This document shows, one piece after another, positions 1-7,100 of a stretch of 7,569 bases of DNA. Numbering within the stretch: the first letter of the stretch is position 1; each line of letters opens with the position of its first letter. The stretch lies in NCBI GenBank assembly GCA_016267585.1, contig JACQUT010000342.1, forward strand, positions 1-7,569. The letters are read 5' to 3'. The DNA comes from Cyanobacteria bacterium NC_groundwater_1444_Ag_S-0.65um_54_12 (GTDB lineage Bacteria; Cyanobacteriota; Sericytochromatia; S15B-MN24; VGJW01). The notes beneath the pieces are model-generated. The model saw nothing but the letters and a program-made list of their open reading frames with translations. It was not told the origin of the DNA and searched no databases. The position numbers and the translations under genes are program-made.

Positions 1-538
1 CCTGGCTAATGCTGCTGATGTCGCCCAGGTCAGAAGTAAATTCGGTTTCGTCTATGCCCAATAAGGCTCCGCCGCTGGTTTTTTGATTTTGAATCCTGCT
101 TTCCAGATCACGGATGCGACTCTCTAGCTGAGCTTGCTCGACCGGATTGATTTTACCGCTCATGATGCCGGCGACGAGACGGCCTTTCAAGTTACCCACG
201 GCAACTCCAAGAACGGCGGATTTTTCAGCGCTGCCTAAATCCTCGGAAGTCGTGTTGTCATACCAGGCATTGCTTCCCTGGGAATTCGTGCGCTGGTCAT
301 GTACTCCTCTGCTAAGCCCGCTGACATCACCTAGCAGGCTGGCGTACTCGGCTTCGTCGATTCCATCTCGGCTTGCCTTTTCTAGCTTGGCGGCAATTTC
401 GTTCAATACCCGCGTCAAGTTCTGCGATTCGCCCGAGGTGAGAGAGCTATCCTGAACTCCTTTGTAGATGCGCGCTGCACAGTTGCTGAGCAGGCTTCCC
501 ACCGCTTGCCGCTGATCGGGGGCGATAATTACTGGCAT
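1..538 (-). CDS. Unrecognised protein with duplicated helical module, 5' part only
   Basis: The frame is open from ATG at 538-536 to the left edge, giving 179 complete residues; the C-terminus lies outside the window. The start is supported by AGGAGG five bases upstream. There is no signal peptide at the N-terminus (MPVIIAPDQRQAVG), so this part looks cytoplasmic. The protein is polar and helix-rich. Residues about 11-76 and 108-178 are two diverged copies of one module: each has an N-terminal helix ending RxxxG, then L/I-T/N-x-x-E-x-x-x-L, then a helix with hydrophobic residues every three or four positions, then GIDE-x-E-Y/F and LGD-V/I-S. The second copy carries a five-residue insertion before GIDE. 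The acidic turns (SRDGIDEAE) faintly recall EF-hand loops, but a full calcium-binding loop is not present. I do not recognise the family and assign no function. The gene is divergent from the NHL lipoprotein, with 356 bp between starts. Confidence 0.85.
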   Translation of the reverse strand, partial: MPVIIAPDQRQAVGSLLSNCAARIYKGVQDSSLTSGESQNLTRVLNEIAAKLEKASRDGIDEAEYASLLGDVSGLSRGVHDQRTNSQGSNAWYDNTTSEDLGSAEKSAVLGVAVGNLKGRLVAGIMSGKINPVEQAQLESRIRDLESRIQNQKTSGGALLGIDETEFTSDLGDISSISQ

Positions 539-543
539 GAGAC

Positions 544-549
544 CCTCCT
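544..549 (-). promoter_or_regulatory. Ribosome binding site of the left-edge gene
   Basis: On the minus strand AGGAGG, within a longer AAAAAGGAGGG run, sits five bases before the ATG at 538. It is the strongest Shine-Dalgarno match in the window. It fixes both the start and the reading frame of a gene whose stop codon is not visible. Confidence 0.85.
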
Positions 550-577
550 TTTTCCGTTAGCTCGCTTGGGTTATTCC

Positions 578-626
578 AAACCGTGTCAGCCGAGCCATTT
601 TTCCATCCACGAATGGCATACGGTTT
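578..626. promoter_or_regulatory. Nested inverted repeat upstream of the left-edge gene
   Basis: The outer arms AAACCGT (578-584) and ACGGTTT (620-626) are perfect complements. Inside them GCCATT (594-599) and AATGGC (612-617) are also perfect complements, around a 12-base loop. The internal loop between the two stems is asymmetric (9 bases on one side, 2 on the other). The element lies 40-88 bases before the minus-strand ATG, so it would fall in that gene's 5' leader if transcription starts further upstream. It could be a folded RNA leader or a protein-binding site. There is no T-run typical of a terminator in the minus direction. Confidence 0.4.
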
Positions 627-711
627 AGCGCTTTCCAAACTCTTTCCCGAAATGATTACGCCATAATGTTAGTCGATCAAGCCTGCCATACCAGGAAAGC
701 ATCAGGAAAGC
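627..711. repeat. GGAAAGC words: direct pair plus inverted copy
   Basis: CAGGAAAGC occurs at 692-700 and again at 703-711, an 11-bp period that puts both on nearly the same DNA face. The longer word GGAAAGCGCT at 705-714 has an exact 10-base reverse complement, AGCGCTTTCC, at 627-636. A direct pair plus a distant inverted copy between divergent promoters is a common operator arrangement, including looping. The words are short, and chance has not been excluded. Confidence 0.3.
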
Positions 712-801
712 GCTGGTCAGATAATATCTTCGGTATGGAGGACAAGGGATCGCCATGATTGCAGTAATTCGCAGCTTTGCGGCCAATTGCTGGCAGAATG
801 T

Positions 802-828
802 GGCTATTTGCTGATGAACAGCAAAGCC
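802..828 (+). promoter_or_regulatory. Hairpin in the leader of the NHL lipoprotein gene
   Basis: TTTGCTG (807-813) and CAGCAAA (819-825) form a perfect 7-bp stem around ATGAA. GGC (802-804) and GCC (826-828) extend it by three pairs across a 2-base bulge. It lies about 67 bases before the ATG at 895. No T-run follows, so it is not a standard terminator. It may be a 5' UTR structure or an operator. The stop of a 19-codon ORF (755-814) falls at the top of its first arm. Confidence 0.35.
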
Positions 829-883
829 ATCCGGGTAAGAGATAACTGCTGATAACCAATCCGGCGGTCTTTAGCTGAGCAAA

Positions 884-890
884 GGTAGGG
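884..890 (+). promoter_or_regulatory. Weak ribosome binding site for the NHL lipoprotein
   Basis: GGTAGGG lies four bases before ATG at 895. It is an imperfect Shine-Dalgarno match, but nothing comparable precedes the alternative in-frame ATG at 910. It therefore favours 895 as the start. Either start leaves the signal peptide and lipobox intact. Confidence 0.5.
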
Positions 891-894
891 CAAG

Positions 895-2724
895 ATGTTT
901 AACGAACGAATGGTTGGCCGTACCCGTACCCAGGGCGGCCGGATATTACCGCTGGTAGGCCTCTCAGTAATGTTAGCGGCTTGCAATGTCGCTTCACCAG
1001 GAAAGTTAGTGAATGCGTCCAAGGTCCCAATAGTGGTGATGGGTGATCCAATATTAGTGACGGGTGATCCAACACCTTTACCTGGCGATTCAGCGATTGT
1101 ATCGAATTACAGTGCCGGCTTGAGCGGTACGCTCAAGGTTCCTGATGCTACCTTGATCTCTAACAATTCCATGGGCCTGATTGAAACTGGTGGCGGAGCT
1201 TTCTTCCGTGCGCCATTCACGGTGTCAGGGCTGACTCAAGCGCCGCAGGCCGCAGCGGAAATTTCTCTGGTGAACGCTGCCGGCGACCTGGTGAGTAACG
1301 AGACGGTACATACCGACGCCCAGGGTAATTTCACGTTCAAAACTTGGCCGCAGGGCAGCGAGACCTACTTTGTCAAAGCTAAATTCTCGGCTAACAAGAA
1401 TTTCGAATTTTACGCCATGGCAGCTAAAAGCGAGGTAGCTAGCTCGACGGTAGAGGTCGATGCTTCGAGCACGCTAGTGGCCGCGAAGTTACGTCAACTC
1501 ATGAAACAGCAACTGCTGGCCGCTGGCAAACTATCCCAGGCTGCTTACGAATCAGTGCTAAGCCAGCTCCAATCGGCTCTTGGCAAAGAGAATATTCCTT
1601 ACATGGCAACCGACTCCCGCGACATTCTGGCCGCTTTCGATCAGCTGGTGCTAGACGTTCCCGAGCTGCGCCAAAAGGTGGATAGTTTGGCGACCGAGAT
1701 ATCCAAGCCTTCGGACGGCTGGCAGGTGAGCAAGTTACTGGACTCCGATAATATGGCCGCGGCAGGTTTGCTAGCCCCGGGCCAGCGTTCGATTCTTTCT
1801 GCCGGAACTTTCGAAGTGGATTCCAATGGCAATGTATATTTGCCAATTGCCCTCGCAAGCCCGCTGGCCAGGACACTGAGTGGTGATACTGGCCGCATAC
1901 CCATCATCCGCTTTACCCCGGAGGGCAAGGCAGAGCTGTTTGCGGTCTTGCCAGCCGGGATCCGCAATCCGGTCATGCTGACGTTCTCGCCGCAGGGCGA
2001 TCTATATGCCCTGGCACCCAATTCGGCTACCCTCCAGCTGGAGGCGTTTTATGGAAGCGGCGAAATGAAACCACGTGAAGGAGGGCTTTTCAAACTTAAC
2101 GAGATACGATTGCCAGAGGTTCCCGGGCGCTTCGTCGTTGACAGCAATGGCGCTATTTATCTGGCTTTGCGTGATTATCAAGTCGTTATCAGGCAACTGC
2201 GCATAGCGCCAGAATCAGAAGTATTTGCTGGCGCGCCGCTGCAAGCCGGCTACCAGGATAGCAAAGGGACCACGGCTCGCTTTTCCTATCCTGCCAGCCT
2301 TACGCTGGGCCCCGACGGTGCAGTGTATGTTGCGGACCTGGGCAATAACTGCTTGCGGCGGCTCGGCCTGGACGGTACGGTCACCACCGCGGCCGGCAAG
2401 CCAGGCGAGCAGCTTTATCGTAACGGTCGCGGAGCTTATTCGCGGTTTGGCGCACCGGAATCGATTGCCGCCGATTTCGCAGGAAACATGTTCATCACCG
2501 ATCCGCACTCCAAGCGGGTGCGCCGCATATCGCCCGATGGATCGGTTTTCCTGGTGGCAGGCAGTGGTCAAGACGGTGTGCTGGATGGTCCCGGGCAACT
2601 GGCCAAGTTTCATAATCCCACTTACCTGACCGTGGATCGGCTGGGCAATTTATACGTACTGGATCATTCGCCGGATGAGCCCGGAAAACCGTCTACTGAC
2701 GTGATTCGCAAGATCAGCAAATAA
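895..2724 (+). CDS. NHL-repeat beta-propeller lipoprotein
   Basis: This is a 609-aa predicted envelope lipoprotein. Residues 1-30 form a type II signal peptide: an Arg-rich start, the hydrophobic run ILPLVGLSVM, then the lipobox LAAC with Cys30 as the lipidated residue. The +2 residue is Asn, which in Escherichia coli-type sorting would allow outer-membrane localisation. Residues about 43-70 are a heptapeptide-repeat linker. Residues about 105-165 (SLVNAAGDLV, TDAQGNFTF) look like a carboxypeptidase-regulatory-like beta-sandwich, a fold that extends or anchors surface proteins. Residues about 190-270 are helical. From about 306 to the end there are at least six propeller strands of the form VDSNGNVYLP, LGPDGAVYVAD, DFAGNMFITD and DRLGNLYVLD, separated by NHL-type linkers (GTTARFSYPASL, GQLAKFHNPTYL). 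NHL propellers usually bind proteins, RNA or sugars; no catalytic residues are evident and the ligand is unknown. A second lipoprotein follows 108 bp downstream in the same direction. Confidence 0.9.
   Translation: MFNERMVGRTRTQGGRILPLVGLSVMLAACNVASPGKLVNASKVPIVVMGDPILVTGDPTPLPGDSAIVSNYSAGLSGTLKVPDATLISNNSMGLIETGGGAFFRAPFTVSGLTQAPQAAAEISLVNAAGDLVSNETVHTDAQGNFTFKTWPQGSETYFVKAKFSANKNFEFYAMAAKSEVASSTVEVDASSTLVAAKLRQLMKQQLLAAGKLSQAAYESVLSQLQSALGKENIPYMATDSRDILAAFDQLVLDVPELRQKVDSLATEISKPSDGWQVSKLLDSDNMAAAGLLAPGQRSILSAGTFEVDSNGNVYLPIALASPLARTLSGDTGRIPIIRFTPEGKAELFAVLPAGIRNPVMLTFSPQGDLYALAPNSATLQLEAFYGSGEMKPREGGLFKLNEIRLPEVPGRFVVDSNGAIYLALRDYQVVIRQLRIAPESEVFAGAPLQAGYQDSKGTTARFSYPASLTLGPDGAVYVADLGNNCLRRLGLDGTVTTAAGKPGEQLYRNGRGAYSRFGAPESIAADFAGNMFITDPHSKRVRRISPDGSVFLVAGSGQDGVLDGPGQLAKFHNPTYLTVDRLGNLYVLDHSPDEPGKPSTDVIRKISK
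1020..1103 (+). repeat. 21-nt tandem repeat coding a GDP-type heptapeptide
   Basis: Copies begin at 1041, 1062 and 1083; a more diverged copy is visible at 1020-1040. The first 11 bases (GGGTGATCCAA) are identical in the 1041 and 1062 copies. The encoded heptads are KVPIVVM, GDPILVT, GDPTPLP and GDSAIVS. They lie in the linker between the lipidated Cys30 and the first folded domain, so copy number would change tether length without disturbing the reading frame. Confidence 0.7.
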
Positions 2725-2822
2725 TGCGCTGGGCCGTTATGCTCTCGTTAGTGAGCTTGTGTTTTACTGGAATTATCGAGAAGGTTGCATTCTTCCTGGG
2801 AATAAGGAAGTCGAGAAGAAGC

Positions 2823-2826
2823 GAGG
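2823..2826 (+). promoter_or_regulatory. Ribosome binding site fixing a GTG start
   Basis: GAGG lies six bases before GTG at 2833. An in-frame TAA at 2803-2805 and the absence of ATG, GTG or TTG between it and 2833 make this GTG the earliest possible start. It is also the one that yields a complete signal peptide. Confidence 0.6.
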
Positions 2827-2832
2827 TGTCTA

Positions 2833-4035
2833 GTGTTTTACCAAGCGACAGGCAAACAGCACAAAGTTTCAGGGCGGTTCCTACGCCTGGCGGCAGCGCT
2901 GACCTTGTTGGCAGGTTGTGATACCAGTGGTTTGCAGCAGGTGGCGCCGACGGCATCCCAGACCGCTACCAAAGCTAATGGCAGCGGGACAACCTTGACT
3001 GACAATACCAAAACCAGTGAACAAGTCGACAAGAGAACTATCATAAATGAAACTGACGCCAAGATCGCTGATAAAGGTGTTCCGGCAGCAGGCGATAGAG
3101 GAGTCGTTCAAATAGCCCAACGCGCCTTGTTGAAGGATCGGTCCGATGGCTATCGGTTGTCCGCTAACCAGCCCAAGAGCTACCGGGTAATGGCATTGTT
3201 CTCCGATCTGTTGATGGTCAACGAAGCCAGCTCGAGCAACGGCAACTGGAATTACGGTTTACTGGAAGACTCATCGCATTTTCGCATGCTAGAAACGCGC
3301 TCGCGCAACCAGGCTACCGCTACCGGGTCGTTCAATGTTCCGGACGAAGACGTGATCAATCATTTGCGCATAACGGTCGAGGCTACTGGCACCCCGCCCA
3401 TCGATGCTCCGTCCGGTACCATGGCCATGCGCGGACAGCTGGAATTCATTCAGGTACCATTCCCGCTCCGCGGAAGTGTTTCAATTAGCCGGGTATTTTT
3501 CCCGGCACAGGATGGCAACAAAGAGCGTGAGTGGAAGCAGACCTGGATTAGCCGTGAGCTGCGGTTCGATACGCGCGATGTTCCTTCTTTGAATGGCCAA
3601 CCGCTCGTGATCAAGAAGATCATGTCCAATTACTTGCCGCAACCAGGACGCGACGATATTCCGCTGCTAGAAGATGAACAGCAAGTTTGGCCAGATGGCA
3701 TGGTTTTGCAGCAGGTCACGACGCGCGCGTCAGACCTGAAAGCTTTCAAGCTGAAGGGCACTATGATCATGTCAGATGCCAATCGTACTCCCATCAATTT
3801 CGAACGTCAGGTCGCTCTGGCGTCTGACAGTATTACCGTGGAGCGTGCCACCATGATTGTTCGCAATCTCGACGGTGTCGTGCTGGAATTCCATTACGGG
3901 ACCAATCAAGTCTTCGAGAATGGCCAAATTCGCGATGCGCGCGGAACTCACTACGCTAGCTTGCAGGCCACTGGACAGGATCAAGTGCTAGTCACTTACG
4001 CCAATGGCGCTACCGAATCGATCAAGATCAATTAA
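2833..4035 (+). CDS. Lipoprotein of unknown family
   Basis: This is a 400-aa predicted lipoprotein starting at GTG. Residues 1-29 are a signal peptide with basic residues (K8, H10, K11, R15, R18), the hydrophobic stretch LAAALTLLAG and lipobox LAGC; Cys29 is the only cysteine in the protein. The +2 residue is Asp30, which in enterobacteria signals inner-membrane retention, unlike Asn in the upstream lipoprotein; whether that rule holds in this organism is unknown. Residues about 30-75 are a Thr/Ser/Asn-rich flexible linker. The remainder alternates short polar and hydrophobic strands (GQLEFIQVPF, GSVSISRVFF, DSITVERATMIVRN, GVVLEFHYG), suggesting a beta-rich domain. The C-terminal GTNQVFENGQIRDARG and YANGATESIKIN look like paired hairpins. 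No catalytic or metal-binding motif is evident, and I do not recognise the family. It follows the NHL lipoprotein by 108 bp and is followed by a strong hairpin, so the two may share a transcript. Confidence 0.88.
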   Translation: MFYQATGKQHKVSGRFLRLAAALTLLAGCDTSGLQQVAPTASQTATKANGSGTTLTDNTKTSEQVDKRTIINETDAKIADKGVPAAGDRGVVQIAQRALLKDRSDGYRLSANQPKSYRVMALFSDLLMVNEASSSNGNWNYGLLEDSSHFRMLETRSRNQATATGSFNVPDEDVINHLRITVEATGTPPIDAPSGTMAMRGQLEFIQVPFPLRGSVSISRVFFPAQDGNKEREWKQTWISRELRFDTRDVPSLNGQPLVIKKIMSNYLPQPGRDDIPLLEDEQQVWPDGMVLQQVTTRASDLKAFKLKGTMIMSDANRTPINFERQVALASDSITVERATMIVRNLDGVVLEFHYGTNQVFENGQIRDARGTHYASLQATGQDQVLVTYANGATESIKIN

Positions 4036-4055
4036 GCGAGGGTAACTGGCATAAG

Positions 4056-4081
4056 GGCGGTCGCTCGATAGAGTGGCCGCC
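4056..4081 (+). terminator. Strong hairpin after the lipoprotein pair
   Basis: The 11-base arms at 4056-4066 (GGCGGTCGCTC) and 4071-4081 (GAGTGGCCGCC) pair along their full length, with two G-U pairs, around the tetraloop GATA. The hairpin begins 20 bases after the TAA at 4033-4035, the expected place for transcript termination. Only a short, interrupted T stretch (TATTT, 4089-4093) follows, so it may be an imperfect intrinsic terminator or a 3'-end stabilising stem. As a terminator it would separate the regulator gene from the lipoprotein pair. Confidence 0.5.
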
Positions 4082-4144
4082 AGAGCAGTATTTGCCCGGG
4101 GATGTTAATATTGGCCTGGTTCCACGAATTCTTTTTGCTAGACC

Positions 4145-7100
4145 ATGGCCACGGCCAGCTATCCGTTCACTATGATGTTTCCCGATCTGCCTGAGCATCA
4201 CTTGCCGCGTGATCGGCTGCTAGAGCATGTCAAAGCAGGCCTACAGCCGCATAAACGTTTGACGCTGGTTATTGGTGGGCCCGGATCTGGCAAGACCACG
4301 CTACTGGCCCAATATGCTCGCAAAGTAGAGCGGAGCGTGTTTTGGCTAAGTTTCATGCCGGATCGCCATGATCCGGTAGTCTATTTCGAGCGTCTGGTTA
4401 CGGGATTGCGACAGCTTTTTCCGACTCTTCCGACCCAAGCGGCCGAATTGATCGGTACGCTGGGACGACAGGGCTTAGCGCAAGCAATGGGGCTATTGTG
4501 CGATGATCTGGCAGCCATTAGCGACTCTATGGTGCTGATCCTCGACGATATTCAGCACTTGCTCAATGAACCGATCGTTGCAGAGGGGATAGCTGCGCTG
4601 GTGCGCTATTTCCCGGAGGGCTCGCAGCTAATTATTGCTGGTCGTGCCTTACCGGCCATCAAATTAGCCCATCATCGGCTGCGCGGCCAGATAGTGGAAC
4701 TTCCGGAAAGCGCTCTGGCTTTCACGGTCGCCGAGGTCGAGCAGCTGCTGAGACTCATGCCAGCCGCATCGCCCGATCCGGAAGTAATAGAACGGATCTG
4801 GGAAAGAACGCAGGGTTGGGCTACCGGTGTGATTCATGCTCTGGCGGGCGGAACTGCTGATCTAGATCGGCGCCTCGAGCATCCGGCTTTGCTCTATGAT
4901 TTTTTGGCGGAAGAGCTGCTAGAACGCTTGCCGGAAGAATTCCAGCACCAGCTGATGCTCTGTGCTTTTTTGCCGCGCCTCGATGCAATGCTCTGTCGGC
5001 CACTCTTGGGCAGCGGCACGGATGCTTTCTTGAATGCTCTGGAAGCCCAGGCGATCTTCGTGACGCGCATCGCTGGCTCTCTGGCCTTTCATCCCATTTT
5101 TCGCGAGTTTCTGCAACATGAAGTGCTTACCCGCTGGCCAGCCGAGGCACGGGACGATCTTTTTCATCGTTTGGCCTGGTCAAGCGCCGCTACCCCCGAG
5201 GATGCCGTTCGTCTCTTGCAAATAGCGGGTGATTGGGAGCAGGCTGAATCCCGTCTGGTAGAGCATTGCCCTGCGCTATTCAAGGCCAGGCATCTGGTAA
5301 CTATCCGCAACATGTTGAGTGCCTTCCCGACGGCATGGCTAGAACGATCGCCCTGGTTGCGCTATCTGGAAGGCGAGGTGAACCGTCGTGAGGGCAATCT
5401 GGCCAAGGGCCTGGAACAACTTCACGCTGCCGAGGAAATGGCGCGATCACGAGATGATTGCCGCTGCACCGGTCGGATTGCCGCTAGCTTGGCTGCGACA
5501 TGCGGCGCCCGGGGAGAGGTAGAACGGCAATATACCTACGCCAAGCATGCTCTGGAATTGCTACCGCCCAATGAACGCGGAACTATCGCCTTTTGCTGGA
5601 ATGTCCTGGGAATGTACTACCTTTATCGCCACTCCCTGGTCGAGGCCAACCATAGTTTTCGCAAAGCGTTGGCGCTTTATCGCGAGGAAGAAGACATTAA
5701 CGGGGAAATACCGGTACTCCACAATCTAGGATTGGCCCATTCGAATCAAGGTGAGTTCGAACGCGCGATCTCGTGCTATCAAGAAGCTATTCGCCGCGCC
5801 CAAGCAGTTGCTTTGTTGCCCTTGCCATTGACCTATAACAACCTGGCTTTGTGCTACAGCTATCTTGGTCAGCCAGCCGAAGCCAGAAAAGCTGTCGAAA
5901 AAGGGATGTCTATCGCTGAACGCAGCGTGGCCAAGCGTGATCGGGCATTTTTGCTGCGCACCCTGGGCTTGCTCAACTTGCAGCAAGGTGATTTGGCTAA
6001 AGCGCGAGAGTTCATCGAGTCTTCTTTGCTGGAGGCGATGCAGGCGGGCGATCGTATCTCGCAGACCTTTTCTCAACTCCGTTTAGCCGAGCTGTTCCTG
6101 AAGCAATCCGCTCCCAAACTGGCCGCCTTGAGTATCGAGCGTGCCCTCGATGTCTCCGGCCATAGCCTTACCGATCCAGAAATGCTCGAGGCTGCGCTCT
6201 TGCAGGTAGAGATCTATCTCCAGCTAGGACAATTGCCAGAGGCAGAAAGTCTGCTGGCGCAAGCATCCGATCATCTGGTGCAACGCCCTAACCCTTATCA
6301 TTCTTTACATATCGCCCGTTTGCAGTTGGCTTTGCAGCTAGCGCGAGGCAACAAAGAGCAAGCCGCGGTTTGCCGCGAAAAAATCGCCAAGGTAGCCGCC
6401 AGCCATGGCTATCCTTTGCCGGCAGAACTCACTGCACCGCGCCAGGAAGCGGTGGTGACTGGCTCTGCCATAATGGCGCACTGCTTGGGTGCCTTCGAGG
6501 TGTGGGTAGAGGGTCAGCTTATTCCCAGCCGCAACTGGCGCAGCCACAAAGCCAAGGTGGTACTGGCCTATCTGCTCTGCCATCCGTCCGGAGCGACCAA
6601 AGAAGCCTTGATCGAGTTACTCTATCCGCGCGAAGACATGGAACGTTCGACCTTGCACGTGATTATCACGCGTCTTAGGCAAACGTTGGAGCCCAATGCC
6701 GAAAAGGGCAGCAGTTCACGCTTCATTCTCTTTCAGGAAGGTCGTTATCTGCTTAACCGTGGCGTGGATGCCAGTTTCGATGCAGCGGATTTTCGCCGCT
6801 GCATCCAGCAAGCTCGTGGGTACGCTGGCAATGCGAACGAACGCTTGGCGTTGTTATCCAAGGCCGTGGCGCTTTATCGCGGTCCTTTTTTGGAAGAATT
6901 CCCGGATCTTACCTGGTGTCAAATAGAACGAGAGAATTTACGTCGCCTGTTAATCGAAGCCTATGAGGATCTCTTCGCTCATTTTGCCGCCAATGATGAA
7001 TGGCAAAAGCTCGAGGAGTTAGCCGAAGCCCTGCTGGCCATGGAGCCGGCGCTAGAACTGGCATACCGTGTCAAGATGGTGGCTTTGGCCATGCAGGAGC

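Larger units (their letters stand above)
539..894. other. Divergent intergenic region, 356 bp
   Basis: This stretch separates the start codons of two divergent genes and should contain promoters for both. It holds a nested inverted repeat (578-626), three GGAAAGC words (627-636, 692-700, 703-711), the odd palindrome AGATAATATCT (719-729), two overlapping tiny ORFs (735-758 and 755-814) and a hairpin (802-828). Hexamers resembling a -10 box occur (CATAAT at 662-667, GATAAT at 720-725), but neither has a convincing -35 partner at 16-18 bp. No longer coding region with a plausible start was found, and nothing resembling a tRNA was seen. Confidence 0.75.

Noticed and set aside
30..377. Calcium-binding EF-hand in the left-edge protein
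   Set aside because: Only fragments such as SRDGIDEAE are present; the regularly spaced Asp/Asn ligands of a 12-residue EF loop are missing.
147..455. Plus-strand 102-codon frame within the left-edge gene
   Set aside because: It runs antisense to a frame with a strong ribosome site and an internal protein repeat; its own product is Ser/Pro-rich and unstructured.
447..638. Minus-strand 63-codon frame overlapping the start of the left-edge gene
   Set aside because: It starts at TTG without a ribosome site and shares DNA with the better-supported frame starting at 538.
653..680. Minus-strand promoter TTGATC (680-675) with TAATCA (658-653), 16-bp spacer
   Set aside because: The -35 matches four of six bases but the -10 only two of six; too weak to call, although the position would suit the left-edge gene.
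662..725. -10-like hexamers CATAAT (662-667) and GATAAT (720-725) on the plus strand
   Set aside because: Each matches TATAAT at five of six positions, but no -35-like hexamer lies 16-18 bp upstream.
2225..2629. Long alternative plus-strand frame (134 codons) and several minus-strand frames inside the NHL lipoprotein gene
   Set aside because: They lie wholly within a gene with clear domains; their translations are Arg/Pro/Cys-rich with no recognisable motifs, typical of shadow frames.
2725..2832. Small hairpin CTTCCT (2792-2797) / AGGAAG (2805-2810) between the two lipoprotein genes as a terminator
   Set aside because: The stem is only 6 bp with a 7-base loop and no following T-run; the rest of this 108-bp gap shows no clear promoter either, so co-transcription remains the simpler reading.
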